A stretch of 64,000 bases of DNA from 54-19 sp038210655 (GTDB lineage Bacteria > Chloroflexota > Chloroflexia > Chloroheliales > Chloroheliaceae): the NCBI GenBank assembly GCA_038210655.1, contig JBBQWM010000016.1, forward strand, positions 1-64,000, written 5' to 3'. The stretch's first letter is position 1, and each line of letters begins with the position of its first letter. The notes below the pieces were generated by a model. It was not told the origin of the DNA. It searched no databases and was given only the letters and a program-made list of their open reading frames with translations. The position numbers and the translations under genes are program-made. Of this stretch, positions 8,304-17,050 are shown piece by piece.

Positions 8304-9593
8304 TTATTTCACTGCCAACATTCGGTCGAGTGCGACCCGCGCCCAGCGTGTAACTTGTGGGTCTACTTTGATCTGGTTAAAGACCTGACCTTCGACCAAC
8401 CCTTCCAAGACCCAGGCAAGATAGGCCGGGTGGATGCGGTACATGGTCGAGCAGGGGCAAATCACCGGGTCAAGGCAGAAGATAGTCTTGTCGGGATGCT
8501 CGGCTTGCAAGCGACGCACCAGATTGACCTCGGTTCCAATTGCCAACACCGTCCCGGCAGGAGCCTCCTCGACGACCTTGATAATGTATTCGGTCGAACC
8601 GGCTTCATCTGCCGCCAGTACTACATCCATCGGGCATTCGGGGTGAACCACCACCCGTACACCGGGATACTCGGCGCGGGCCTTGTCGATCTGGCCTACC
8701 GTGAAGCGCTTGTGAACCGAACACCAGCCGCGCCACAAAATAACTTTGGCGTTCCGCAACTGCTCCGGGGTGTTGCCACCCAACGGCTTGAGCGGGTTCC
8801 ATAACACCATCTGATCGAGTGGGATACCCATTTTCAGCCCGGTATTGCGGCCCAGATGCTGATCGGGGAAGAACAGTACCCGTTCGCCACGCTCGAAGGC
8901 CCATTTCAGGACTGCTTCGGCGTTGGACGAGGTGCAGACGATCCCGTTGCGCTCACCGCAAAATGCTTTCAAGTTGGCTGCCGAGTTCATATAGGTAACG
9001 GGCAGCGTCGGTTGGCGACCGTCTGCGTCCGTGTCGGTTCCCAAAACTTTCGCCAGGGTGTCCCAGCAATCCAGCACATCGTCGAGGTTCGCCATATCTG
9101 CCATCGAGCAACCGGCGGCCATATTGGGCAGTACCACTTTTTGATGCGGGCCGCTCAGAATGTCGGCGCTTTCGGCCATAAAGTGAACTCCGCAAAAAAC
9201 GATATATTCGGCTTGCGGTCGGGCGGCGGCCATTTGCGATAACTTGTAGGAGTCGCCTCGCAAATCAGCGTATTTAATTACGTCCTCGCGCTGATAGTGA
9301 TGGCCCAAAATGACCAACCGGTCGCCCAGCGTCGCCCGTGCCGCCTCGATCCGCCGTTCAAGCTCCGCCGCATCCATCTGACGATAGCGGGCCGGAATTT
9401 CACGTTGCAAAGGAGTGTTCGCGGGGGCTTCATCCCATTGGCTGGCCCCCGCTCCATAGACCGGCTTAACCTTTTTTTCGCGGCCTTCTTCAACATCTAG
9501 CGTCCAGGTCGGCAGCTTGAGTTCAGGGCTACAGGCGGCTCCTTCGGCAATTTCGCGATCTATTTCTATCTGGATCAGACTTAGACTGGTCAT
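8304..9593 (-). CDS. nadA: Quinolinate synthase
   Basis: A 429-aa [4Fe-4S] enzyme that condenses iminoaspartate with dihydroxyacetone phosphate to quinolinate. Recognisable parts are LGHHYQREDV (about 96-105), the cluster ligand Cys162 in AAGCSMAD, Cys320 in VVHPEC and the C-terminal ligand in VICPCSTM (Cys379 or Cys381). The extra roughly 70 N-terminal residues make it one of the longer NadA forms. AAGGAG precedes ATG 9593 on the minus strand. It heads the nadA-nadB unit and is immediately downstream of the NrtR-like regulator gene, with a candidate operator in the gap. Confidence 0.95.
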   Translation of the reverse strand: MTSLSLIQIEIDREIAEGAACSPELKLPTWTLDVEEGREKKVKPVYGAGASQWDEAPANTPLQREIPARYRQMDAAELERRIEAARATLGDRLVILGHHYQREDVIKYADLRGDSYKLSQMAAARPQAEYIVFCGVHFMAESADILSGPHQKVVLPNMAAGCSMADMANLDDVLDCWDTLAKVLGTDTDADGRQPTLPVTYMNSAANLKAFCGERNGIVCTSSNAEAVLKWAFERGERVLFFPDQHLGRNTGLKMGIPLDQMVLWNPLKPLGGNTPEQLRNAKVILWRGWCSVHKRFTVGQIDKARAEYPGVRVVVHPECPMDVVLAADEAGSTEYIIKVVEEAPAGTVLAIGTEVNLVRRLQAEHPDKTIFCLDPVICPCSTMYRIHPAYLAWVLEGLVEGQVFNQIKVDPQVTRWARVALDRMLAVK

Positions 9594-9694
9594 CGTCTTT
9601 TCTCCTTCTTATTTTAATAGTGTATTTTCTACTATAACTACGTATAAACAAGAGTTTTTGTTACATTGACATTAACAGAATTTGCATGATGTGC

Positions 9695-9713
9695 TAGTGT
9701 CAAAATGACTTTA
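9695..9713 (-). promoter_or_regulatory. Candidate NrtR operator upstream of nadA
   Basis: TAGTGTCAAAATGACTTTA is a 19-bp imperfect palindrome of the form TA..GTCA...TGAC..TA. On the minus strand it contains TTGACA, so binding would cover a potential -35 box of nadA. Part of the same sequence (CTAGTGT...CTTTAAC) recurs near 10526-10541 in front of the regulator gene. Assignment to NrtR is inferred from position. Confidence 0.45.
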
Positions 9714-9737
9714 ACTCGGCGCTAAAAAAAGAACCTT

Positions 9738-10508
9738 TTAGGAACGAGGCCCACGTTGGAAGGGGTCGTTCGACTTGGTAAGGACCGCCCGGTACAGGCG
9801 CGGAGGACGATGCCGCCCACCTTCTAGCCTTTCGTTAGTTTCAATAATCACGCCGCTGGCCTCGACCTTACGTTTGAAGTTAGCCGGGTCTTCCGGTTTG
9901 GCTTTGTGGCCTTGAATGACATCGTAGACCTCGCGCAACTGAGTCAGCGTAAAGGTCGGCGGCAGGAACTGGAAGGCGATATTGGCATACTTGACCTTAT
10001 TGCGTAACCGCCAAAGGGCATAGCCCAGAATTTCGACGTGATCGAAAGCGAGTTCCTGGGGCAATTCGTCCGCCGGGAACCAGCGAGCCTCGATAGTATC
10101 GCGTCCGGCCTCGACCTTCTCGCGGTCGGTGCGTACCAGGGCATAATAGGCCACCGAGACGGTTCGTCCACGTGGGTCGCGGTTTTTCTGCCCGAAAGTG
10201 TAAAGCTGTTCCAGGTAGGAAGCCTGCAACGAAGTTTTCTCGTGCAATTGGCGGGCCGCCGATTCTTCCAGACTCTCGTCCGAGCGCACTCGCCCCCCTG
10301 GTAAGGCCCAATAGCCTTCATAGGGAGGTCGGGCGCGACGTACCAGCAAAACTTGAAGTTCGTCGCTGGCCCGACCTGCTTCTTCGTCGATTTCCCAGGC
10401 GTGTTGATAACGTGGGCGCAAGCTGAAGATAACGACATCAACGGTCAGCGAAATGCCGTCTTGCGCGTTGTAACCCCGCTTTTCAGTTTTGTTCGCTTCT
10501 ACTGTCAC
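9738..10508 (-). CDS. nrtR: Nudix-type transcriptional regulator, NrtR-like, of NAD synthesis
   Basis: A 256-aa protein with an N-terminal Nudix fold (about 18-170) and a C-terminal winged-helix region (about 180-250), the architecture of NrtR. The Nudix box is degenerate: GGRVRSDESLEESAARQLHE has Gln-Leu-His-Glu where catalytic enzymes have Arg-Glu-Leu-x-Glu-Glu, as expected for a sensor that binds but does not hydrolyse ADP-ribose-like ligands. NrtR proteins repress NAD genes and release DNA when they bind ADP-ribose. The gene sits next to nadA-nadB on the same strand, which supports this job. The start is GTG 10508, with only a weak ribosome-binding site; a strong promoter lies 35-70 bp upstream. 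Confidence 0.8.
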   Translation of the reverse strand: MTVEANKTEKRGYNAQDGISLTVDVVIFSLRPRYQHAWEIDEEAGRASDELQVLLVRRARPPYEGYWALPGGRVRSDESLEESAARQLHEKTSLQASYLEQLYTFGQKNRDPRGRTVSVAYYALVRTDREKVEAGRDTIEARWFPADELPQELAFDHVEILGYALWRLRNKVKYANIAFQFLPPTFTLTQLREVYDVIQGHKAKPEDPANFKRKVEASGVIIETNERLEGGRHRPPRLYRAVLTKSNDPFQRGPRS

Positions 10509-10549
10509 GCTTCAACCCAATCACGTCTAGTGTGTCTTTAACAATAAGA

Positions 10550-10582
10550 ATGTTATCACCACATGCTGTTCTTGTCAAGAAC
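10550..10582 (-). promoter_or_regulatory. Promoter of nrtR with overlapping 15-bp palindrome
   Basis: On the minus strand TTGACA (10573-10578) and TAACAT (10550-10555) are separated by exactly 17 bp. The -35 box is embedded in the perfect palindrome GTTCTTGTCAAGAAC (10568-10582), a plausible operator for autoregulation. Confidence 0.6.
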
Positions 10583-10673
10583 ACTAAAAGTAATTCGCCC
10601 TAAAATTCACAAAGTCGTTACGCTATATTTCAAAATAAGTCCTTTTGGCGACCTCCGCTATTTTGCAAATCCT

Positions 10674-10735
10674 ATTAGAGAAGCAAACAAAAATAATTGC
10701 CCCTAGTGGTGTTTATTATTTTTGAAGCCTTCAGT
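10674..10735. repeat. Internal-deletion derivative of the type C element
   Basis: TTAGAGAAGCAAACAAAAAT and TTTATTATTTTTGAAGCC are the two termini seen in full copies at 5169, 39976 and 51046, but only about 15 bp (TTGCCCCTAGTGGTG) of the roughly 75-bp core remain between them. Confidence 0.65.
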
Positions 10736-10740
10736 AAGTT

Positions 10741-11601
10741 TTAACTGGCTAATATCTCAAGAATAGTCCGGCGTAGATAATAAGGCGGTCTTTCAAGCAC
10801 TTCGGGCCTGAGTGTGAGGCGCGGATGAATGGCAAGTTGGGCTAGAGAAGTATCTATGGGCATCCCTATCAGCTTTTCAAGTGCCGGGGTGGGGATAAAA
10901 CCATCCCGGATCAGTTTCGGGCCGTCCTGGTCAATCCGAATGATTGGGAGCGAGCCTTTAGCCTTGCCGGTGTTGAGCGGATCGATCAAGAAAAGCGGAA
11001 CCCCGCCAACTTTGTGGCAGTATTCGATCCCCTCGACCTGCTCGACTATTTCGGGCTGACCACTAGCATTCAAAGAGCTTCCGGTCAGGAATTTGACCCC
11101 TAATTGCCGGGTAACATGGCTAAGCAATTCCAAAGCTGAATTTCCATATGGGTCCAAGCCCATCATAATCGGAGTGCCATCTTCGGCATAGGACAAATGA
11201 TGCGGCGCGATAGTGTGGGCAAGCTCTTGGCGAACTGGCAGCTGTAAGAAGCACAGTGCGCCAAATCGGATCGCCATCTCTGCCGGGTTTAGAAAGATCG
11301 GCTGTAAAGCTGCCGGGATTTTAGTCGGGTCAATTAGTTTGACTATCTCATAGGAATTTGTAATGATCGATAACTGTTTGGTTTTACGTTTTTCGCCTTT
11401 GACCCGTACCACCTCATTAAAAAAGTTGAGGTCGTCTCCCTTTCCCCAAAAAGTGCAGACGCTACCCATAAAAAGGCCGACCGTCTCTCCCTGTGCGATC
11501 AAGTTGGCGGCGCGGCGTTGGCTGGCTTCATTCCAAACCGACTCAACTTCGACCGCTGAGATTTCCTTTTTGTTTAGGGTCTTTTCGACTAATGTTGACA
11601 T
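10741..11601 (-). CDS. Sua5/YciO/YrdC-domain-like protein
   Basis: A 286-aa protein that looks like a divergent member of the YrdC fold, whose best-known members make threonylcarbamoyl-AMP for the t6A modification of tRNA. Supporting segments are KGEKRKTKQLSIITN (compare the family KRxxxKPL motif) and GSSLNASGQPEI (compare SANxSGxP). The usual N-terminal PTDTVYGLG motif is replaced by GLFMGSVCTFWG, so the active site is altered and a function in t6A synthesis is uncertain. ATG 11601 has AAAGGAT upstream on the minus strand. No operon partner; a repeat derivative separates it from nrtR. Confidence 0.55.
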   Translation of the reverse strand: MSTLVEKTLNKKEISAVEVESVWNEASQRRAANLIAQGETVGLFMGSVCTFWGKGDDLNFFNEVVRVKGEKRKTKQLSIITNSYEIVKLIDPTKIPAALQPIFLNPAEMAIRFGALCFLQLPVRQELAHTIAPHHLSYAEDGTPIMMGLDPYGNSALELLSHVTRQLGVKFLTGSSLNASGQPEIVEQVEGIEYCHKVGGVPLFLIDPLNTGKAKGSLPIIRIDQDGPKLIRDGFIPTPALEKLIGMPIDTSLAQLAIHPRLTLRPEVLERPPYYLRRTILEILAS

Positions 11602-12107
11602 TTTATCCTTTTTTTTGATTTATTAAATTTATCCGACAATTCGTAATCTGCCTTACCTCAGTATAGCTAGTAAAGTTTTTCACAACTTACCTGTGAAGGA
11701 TAACAAAGAAGCTTACTTATGGCTTCTAGGAAAACCTATAGATTTGATGCTGAATGATTGCTTTATTCTCGCCGGGTCAAGTGACATCAAATTTAGCCTG
11801 TGCCTACTTTCAAGTTAGTTGGTGGGGTTTAGTTATCTAAAATTTAGCTTTTCTCTGTGTTTCTGGAGCGAGTAGTTCCAAAAGGTCTGTAATTGGTTAG
11901 AAAATGGCTATTCAAAAACAGACCGAGTTATGTTATGATAAGTTAACTTATAGCGATGGATAGCTTTGGGTCGCCAACAAAGACGCTGGACAGTGGTTTC
12001 CCCCAACCGAATATCGGTTGTTATTCGCTAAGTAAATACTAAAATAGCACGCTTCACAGCCTTGCTTTACCAACAATGGGCATACAGGGAAAGGAATGTA
12101 AGTCCAA
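11602..12107. other. Intergenic divergent promoter region
   Basis: About 500 bp between the divergently transcribed YrdC-like and AAA-ATPase genes. The only notable sequence is the 14-bp palindrome ATAAGTTAACTTAT at 11938-11951, a possible regulator site. I see no ORF, no repeat family and no convincing -35/-10 pair. Confidence 0.4.
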
Positions 12108-13757
12108 ATGCAGTTTCTAACCGATCAGGGAGCCGTCGATGAGATGATGCAAACCGACCTTCCCAATGATTGTTATACACATGGGCAGGAATATCCGCAT
12201 CATTTTTATATAAATGGTGAAAAAGTTCTGGTGGTTCGCGCCCTTTATAATGCGATTAAGGATGCTCAGGCCCGCAAGGATGACGTAGCCATGTCTCATC
12301 TATTGCTGCACGACGAACAAGTGCGCGGTTGGGCGGCGGATGTCGAGCGCCAAAAACAGGGCTTGCCTCCTTTGGAAGGCCACGAGCATTATCGCCGCGC
12401 TCAACTGCCTGCCGATTGGGATTTGGATGACGACCGCCCGACCGCTCCACCGTCTTTTATCCCACCGGTTCCTTTTACGATCCAGGACCTCGATATTCAG
12501 TATTCTTTTATTGAAGATATGGTCATCCGTACCCTCTACTTCAAAGGGAATGTTACTGGCGGTCAGATCGCCACTTTCTTGCGAGTGCCGTTTTACGGCT
12601 TGCTCTCGGTTGTTATGGAGCAACTCCGCGCCCAGGAATTGATCGACATTAGTGGACAGGTTGGGTTGGGCGATGCGGCCTACCAATTCACCCTGACCCC
12701 CAAAGGCCAACAACGGGTTGGTGATGCGCTGGACAAAACGAGTTACAGCGGCCCGATGCCGGTCTCCTATAACGATCTACTGGCTTCGATCCGGGCGCAG
12801 ACCATCAAAAGTTTGGTGGTGACTCGTCAGTCGATCCGCAAAGCTTTTGCCGATTTGATTATTTCCGACCTGATGTTTAACCAGATCGGCCCTTCGGTCA
12901 ACTCGGCCTCCTCGATCTTCTTTTTTGGGGCGGCAGGCAACGGCAAAACCTCGATTGCTGAGCGTATTACCCGTCTGATGGGTGATAGTATCTTTGTACC
13001 TTATGCAGTCGAGGCCGACGGTCAGATCATCAAGCTCTACGACCCAATCAACCATACGGCGTTGGACGATGGCGATATGCAAAAGATCGATTATGATGCG
13101 CGTTGGGTCAAGATCAAGCGGCCTGTGGTGGTGGTCGGTGGTGAATTGACAATGGCAAGCCTCGATCTGATCTATAATGATAGTGCCAAGACCTATGAAG
13201 CGCCCTTCCAAATGAAGGCTAACGGTGGAACTTTCCTGATTGACGATTTTGGGCGACAACTAATGCGCCCGATGGAATTGCTCAACCGTTGGATCGTGCC
13301 GCTCGAAAAACGCTATGATTATCTAACCCTGGTAACGGGCAAGAAGTTGGAAGTGCCGTTTGACCAGTTGATTGTTTTTAGTACCAACCTTGACCCTGGC
13401 GACCTGGCGGACGAAGCGTTCTTGCGCCGTATTAAGTACAAAATCAATATCATTGATCCTAGCGAAGAACAATTCCGCAGTATTTTCAAGCTGGTTTGCA
13501 AGGGTAAGAAAATACCCTACGATGATAAAGGGGTCGATTACCTGATTAAACGCTGGTATAAGCCTTTTAATCGACCGTTTCGCAGTTGTCAGCCCCGCGA
13601 CTTGTTGGAGCAAATGATTGCTATGGCAAAATACTCCATGGAGCCGTGCGTCATGACCCCCGACCTGATCGATAGCGCCTGTTCGACTTACTTTATTACG
13701 TTCAAGGAGGCTAATAAGCCGGACGAAGCTAATCGCGCTCGGCCCAAATTTGGTTAA
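12108..13757 (+). CDS. AAA-family ATPase with N-terminal winged-helix region
   Basis: A 549-aa cytosolic protein. Residues about 140-190 (VIRTLYFKGNVTGGQIATFL) look like a winged helix. A P-loop follows at residues 274-281 (GAAGNGKT) and Walker B at about 377-380 (LIDD in GGTFLIDDFGR), then an arginine-rich RPMELLNRW segment and a sensor-like FSTN at about 425. The C-terminal region (PFNRPFRSCQPRDLLEQM) resembles an AAA lid. The family recurs in Chloroflexota and Planctomycetes but, to my knowledge, has no assigned function. The next gene, 123 bp downstream on the same strand, is a degenerate cyclase/ATPase protein and may be a partner. Start at ATG 12108 with AAGGAAT about 12 bases upstream. 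Confidence 0.75.
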   Translation: MQFLTDQGAVDEMMQTDLPNDCYTHGQEYPHHFYINGEKVLVVRALYNAIKDAQARKDDVAMSHLLLHDEQVRGWAADVERQKQGLPPLEGHEHYRRAQLPADWDLDDDRPTAPPSFIPPVPFTIQDLDIQYSFIEDMVIRTLYFKGNVTGGQIATFLRVPFYGLLSVVMEQLRAQELIDISGQVGLGDAAYQFTLTPKGQQRVGDALDKTSYSGPMPVSYNDLLASIRAQTIKSLVVTRQSIRKAFADLIISDLMFNQIGPSVNSASSIFFFGAAGNGKTSIAERITRLMGDSIFVPYAVEADGQIIKLYDPINHTALDDGDMQKIDYDARWVKIKRPVVVVGGELTMASLDLIYNDSAKTYEAPFQMKANGGTFLIDDFGRQLMRPMELLNRWIVPLEKRYDYLTLVTGKKLEVPFDQLIVFSTNLDPGDLADEAFLRRIKYKINIIDPSEEQFRSIFKLVCKGKKIPYDDKGVDYLIKRWYKPFNRPFRSCQPRDLLEQMIAMAKYSMEPCVMTPDLIDSACSTYFITFKEANKPDEANRARPKFG

Positions 13758-13880
13758 AAATAACACGGGACACCGTTTTTTAATATAGGCTGCCGGAGTT
13801 AGAACGGTAACTTCGGGCTAATCAACCCTGGTTAAAATGGGACTTTACTTAATTGTAGCACTTTGAGTAGGGGTAATCTT

Positions 13881-15836
13881 ATGATTTCAAGTAGCAGCCA
13901 GTCTGGCAATGCTGCCAGCACCGATCAAATCCTCATCGAGAAAGTAGCGGCTTATTTGCCAAGCCTGGCTCTACCCGACCCTGGCCGCGCTCCGGCAACC
14001 TCAGAAGGGGCCGTTATTCGGGCCGAATTAGAAGGTTTTTCGCCCTTAGCCGAGTCGTTAGCCAAGACCGGCCGCGAAGGAGCCGAAGTCCTAACTGGCA
14101 TTTTGAACAATTATTTTGGCCCGCTCAATCAGGTCGTAATGCAGCAACAAGGTCAGGTATTACATTTTGATGGGATGGGCCTGCTGGCTTTCTTCCCCCA
14201 ATCGTCAGTCGAAACCGAGGCCGAGCTATTAAAACGAGCGGCAGGGGTAAGCCGGGCGCTGGTCAAGCTAAATGATGGTTTCCATAGCGTACAGACCCCT
14301 GATGGTCGCTATACTTTCCAGATGCGGGCCGGGGTCGCTCTGGGTCAGCTTAATGTGCTGGGTTTGGGGTCGGATATGATGGGCCGCGCCCTGGTCTACA
14401 GTGGTGAGGTTCTCGAACGTGCTCGGCAAGCCTGCGAACAAGCTCAGTGGAGTGAGGCGTTGACCTGGCACGAGAGCGGTATCGCTCCGGCCCAACCGGT
14501 CGAGACCGGCCCTTTGAACGTTCTGCCCTCTCTAGCCGATTTATTTGGAACCGAACACCCGCTTTCGGTTTTCAACCGACTTTCGCCCTATTTACCCCGC
14601 GCGATGGCCCAGCGCCTCAAATCCGCCCCGGAAGTTCCAATTGGCGGTGAGTTTCGTCGGGTGGTCAATATTTTCGTTCATCTGTCCAATCTCGATTTAA
14701 ACCAGCCTGACGACGTGAGCGCTCTAGGCGCTTATTATCTGGCAGTGCAACGGGTTTGTGCCGGGTTGGATGGGCGGGTGCATCAGATCGTACCCTTGCC
14801 CAGGGAAGCCGCCGTTCGGTTGCATCTAACTTTCGGGGCCTTGCTCTCGAATAGCGGGGATGCCGAACACGCTTTGCGGGCGGCTCTGACCGTGCGAGAT
14901 TTGCCGACTCCTTCGGGAGGGCCACCCACGTTAGGGGTCGCCAGTGGCAACGTTTTTACCGGCAGTGTCGGGAGCGCTTTGCGCCAAAAGTATGTCGTAC
15001 TGGGCGATGTAGTAAACCTGAGCGCCCGTTTTGCCGAGGCTGCCTCTGGCGAAGGGGCCGGAACCTTACTCGTAGACCGTTATACTCGCGAACGGGTCGG
15101 CCTGACTTTCTTGTTTGGCGAGGATATTATTCTAAACCTGCAAAGCTGGCCTTTCCCGGTGCGGGCCAGTCGGTTGTTGGCTCCGCGCCCTTCGGCCTGT
15201 AGCCTGTCTACTTTTGTGCGTGATCTGGCTCCGACTGGTTCTCTGCCGACTTCGACCCTCGGTACGGTGGACGAGGTGCTGGGCGGACAGCGCCGGGTCT
15301 TGCTAGTGCGTGAAGCCGGACAAGCCGCTCATCTGGCCCAACGCTGGCTCAAGCGGGGCGGACAAGGGGCAGCGGGGGTTTGTCTGCTCAATGCAACCGA
15401 TGTACCCTATCTGGCCTGGACGGGGTTGTTGGGTGGGTTGATTGGCCTGAGCGATACCGATAGCCGTACCGAAAAAGCAGCCAAGCTTTCCCAGGCGGTC
15501 GCCCGCTTTGCCCCCGATTATACGCCCTTGACCGGGTGGCTCAATCAGTTGGTTGGATTGGCTCAGGAAGAACCGGGCTTTCGTCATCGGATCGGTGGGC
15601 CTCAGCGTGGTCAGTTCGGCAAAATGGTCGTCGAGTTGCTCAATGGCATGGCGAACGATAACCCGCTTTTGTTGATTTTCAAAGATTTGCACTGGAGTGA
15701 TGCGCCCGGTCTGACTTTACTCGAACAGGTTGTACGTGACCTCAATGGTACGGCAATCCTGTTTTGCCTGACAGCCCAGCGCGGCAATGAGGATATTGAT
15801 ACACGGTTGGCGGCATTACCGGGCCTGATTAGCTGA
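13881..15836 (+). CDS. Degenerate adenylate/guanylate cyclase-type protein with truncated ATPase region
   Basis: About 651 aa. Two class III cyclase-like domains are visible: the first at about 25-165 (VIRAELEGFSPLAESL, LHFDGMGLLAFFP), the second at about 255-410 (VNIFVHLSNLD, GVASGNVFTGSVGS, VVLGDVVNLSARF). Metal-binding Asp residues are replaced in both (Glu and Met in the first, His in the second), so cyclase activity is unlikely. The last 180 residues resemble the start of an AAA/STAND ATPase: Walker B-like LLLIFKDLHWSD is there, but the region where Walker A is expected (LGGQRRVLLVREAGQAAH) has no GxxxxGK[ST]. Relatives are usually over 1000 aa with TPR repeats, so this copy ends early. 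ATG 13881 is preferred to TTG 13863 because AGGGG lies 8 bases before it. Confidence 0.7.
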   Translation: MISSSSQSGNAASTDQILIEKVAAYLPSLALPDPGRAPATSEGAVIRAELEGFSPLAESLAKTGREGAEVLTGILNNYFGPLNQVVMQQQGQVLHFDGMGLLAFFPQSSVETEAELLKRAAGVSRALVKLNDGFHSVQTPDGRYTFQMRAGVALGQLNVLGLGSDMMGRALVYSGEVLERARQACEQAQWSEALTWHESGIAPAQPVETGPLNVLPSLADLFGTEHPLSVFNRLSPYLPRAMAQRLKSAPEVPIGGEFRRVVNIFVHLSNLDLNQPDDVSALGAYYLAVQRVCAGLDGRVHQIVPLPREAAVRLHLTFGALLSNSGDAEHALRAALTVRDLPTPSGGPPTLGVASGNVFTGSVGSALRQKYVVLGDVVNLSARFAEAASGEGAGTLLVDRYTRERVGLTFLFGEDIILNLQSWPFPVRASRLLAPRPSACSLSTFVRDLAPTGSLPTSTLGTVDEVLGGQRRVLLVREAGQAAHLAQRWLKRGGQGAAGVCLLNATDVPYLAWTGLLGGLIGLSDTDSRTEKAAKLSQAVARFAPDYTPLTGWLNQLVGLAQEEPGFRHRIGGPQRGQFGKMVVELLNGMANDNPLLLIFKDLHWSDAPGLTLLEQVVRDLNGTAILFCLTAQRGNEDIDTRLAALPGLIS

Positions 15837-15931
15837 TACTCTGGAACTACTCACCGCAGAGACGCAGAGAACGCCGAAAAACTAAAATATTGAAATAAGG
15901 GCGGTTGTCTAACCTGCTCCAAGTTATAGAG

Positions 15932-15960
15932 AGTGGAAAAGATAGCCTTTTCCACTTTTG
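15932..15960 (+). terminator. Terminator after the cyclase-like gene
   Basis: AGTGGAAAA (15932-15940) pairs with TTTTCCACT (15948-15956), followed by TTTG. The stem is good but the U-tract is short. Confidence 0.55.
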
Positions 15961-16014
15961 TTGTGGTAGGGCAGATGTTCACGGCTTTTGGTGTTGCTAC
16001 TCGAAATCGGCTTT

Positions 16015-16024
16015 GTGCTATAAT
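16015..16024 (+). promoter_or_regulatory. Extended -10 promoter element before proline dehydrogenase
   Basis: TGTGCTATAAT ends at 16024, about 57 bp before the start codon. TATAAT is consensus; no good -35 is seen at 17 bp. The same GGCTTTGTG.TATAATA.GCTC context recurs at 19174-19193. Confidence 0.5.
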
Positions 16025-16080
16025 AAGCTCCCTAAATTCTAAAAATTAAGAGCCGCCGATGACGGCAGGAACGGTTAAAA

Positions 16081-17010
16081 ATGTCAGTTGTGAGCTTAAA
16101 AGAGCCGATTTTAAAGCTCTCGCAAAGCAATAAGATGAAAGGCTTTGTGAGCGATAACAGGGTCGGGCGTAAATTGGCTCGGCGCTTCGTAGCCGGGGAG
16201 ACGGTCGAAGATGCGGTAAATGCCAGCCGCGAGATGAACCAATTCGGTATTCACGCTAGTCTCGATCATCTGGGCGAGAATACAACCACAATTGAGGAAG
16301 CCCAAAGGACGACTAAAGCCGCCCTGGATATGATAGCGGCTATCGAGCGCGAAAAACTGGATGCCAATATCTCGGTCAAGTTGACCTCGCTAGGGCAGGA
16401 CATCGACCACGATTTGTGCCTGGAAAATATCGGCAAGGTGGTAGAGCAGGCCGACCGACAAGGCGAAATGTTTGTCCGCCTTGATATGGAAGGTTCGGCT
16501 TATACTCAGCGCACGCTTGATATGTTCCGCGAACTGTGGAATGCGGGGCATCATAATGTCGGGGTCGTGCTGCAAAGCTATCTCTACCGCACCGAAAAAG
16601 ACGTAGAGGACGCGATCAAGCTAGGAGCGCGGGTGCGGCTATGCAAGGGGGCCTATCTGGAACCGGCTACCGTAGCTCACCAGGAAAAAGCTCAGGTCGA
16701 TCAAAATTATGTGCGTTGTATGGAGCGACTGATGAGCGAGGGGCATTACCCTGGCCTGGCAACCCACGATGAGAAGATTATCAACCACGCCATCGAGTAC
16801 GCCCGGCAAAACCGGGTCGGGGCGGAGCGCTTCGAGTTCCAGATGCTCTACGGGATACGCCGCGATCTGCAAAAAAAGCTGGTCGGGCAGGGTTACAACG
16901 TGCGGGCCTATATCCCCTACGGCTCCCAATGGTATCCCTATTTGATGCGCCGTATGGCCGAGCGGCCTGCCAACTTGTTCTTTATCGCTTCGCAGTTTTG
17001 GAAAGGCTAA
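16081..17010 (+). CDS. Proline dehydrogenase (monofunctional)
   Basis: A 309-aa FAD-dependent enzyme oxidising proline to pyrroline-5-carboxylate and passing electrons to the quinone pool. The TIM-barrel PRODH domain spans almost the whole chain: ANISVKLTSLG (about 100-110), VRLDMEGS (about 136-143), VVLQSYL (about 160-166), RVRLCKGAYLEP (about 180-191), LATHDEKII and the C-terminal YIPYGSQWYPYLMRRMAERP, which holds the paired Arg residues that bind the substrate carboxylate. Length fits bacterial PutB-type enzymes rather than bifunctional PutA. A P5C dehydrogenase gene is not in the window. ATG 16081 has only a weak ribosome-binding site (CAGGAACGG). Confidence 0.9.
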   Translation: MSVVSLKEPILKLSQSNKMKGFVSDNRVGRKLARRFVAGETVEDAVNASREMNQFGIHASLDHLGENTTTIEEAQRTTKAALDMIAAIEREKLDANISVKLTSLGQDIDHDLCLENIGKVVEQADRQGEMFVRLDMEGSAYTQRTLDMFRELWNAGHHNVGVVLQSYLYRTEKDVEDAIKLGARVRLCKGAYLEPATVAHQEKAQVDQNYVRCMERLMSEGHYPGLATHDEKIINHAIEYARQNRVGAERFEFQMLYGIRRDLQKKLVGQGYNVRAYIPYGSQWYPYLMRRMAERPANLFFIASQFWKG

Positions 17011-17013
17011 GAC

Positions 17014-17042
17014 TTAGGGATCAGTAACTTATTGATCCCTAA
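17014..17042. terminator. Hairpin between convergent genes
   Basis: TTAGGGATCA (17014-17023) is fully complementary to TGATCCCTAA (17033-17042). It separates proline dehydrogenase from the convergent membrane-protein gene. It lacks a long U-tract. Confidence 0.5.
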
Positions 17043-17050
17043 CTACTTAT

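Noticed and set aside
9738..10508. Reading the Nudix protein as a housekeeping ADP-ribose or NADH pyrophosphatase
   Set aside because: The Nudix box is degenerate, a winged-helix C terminus is present and nadA-nadB are adjacent, which fits the NrtR regulator better.
13881..15836. Annotation as an active adenylate cyclase
   Set aside because: Metal-binding Asp residues are replaced in both cyclase-like domains.
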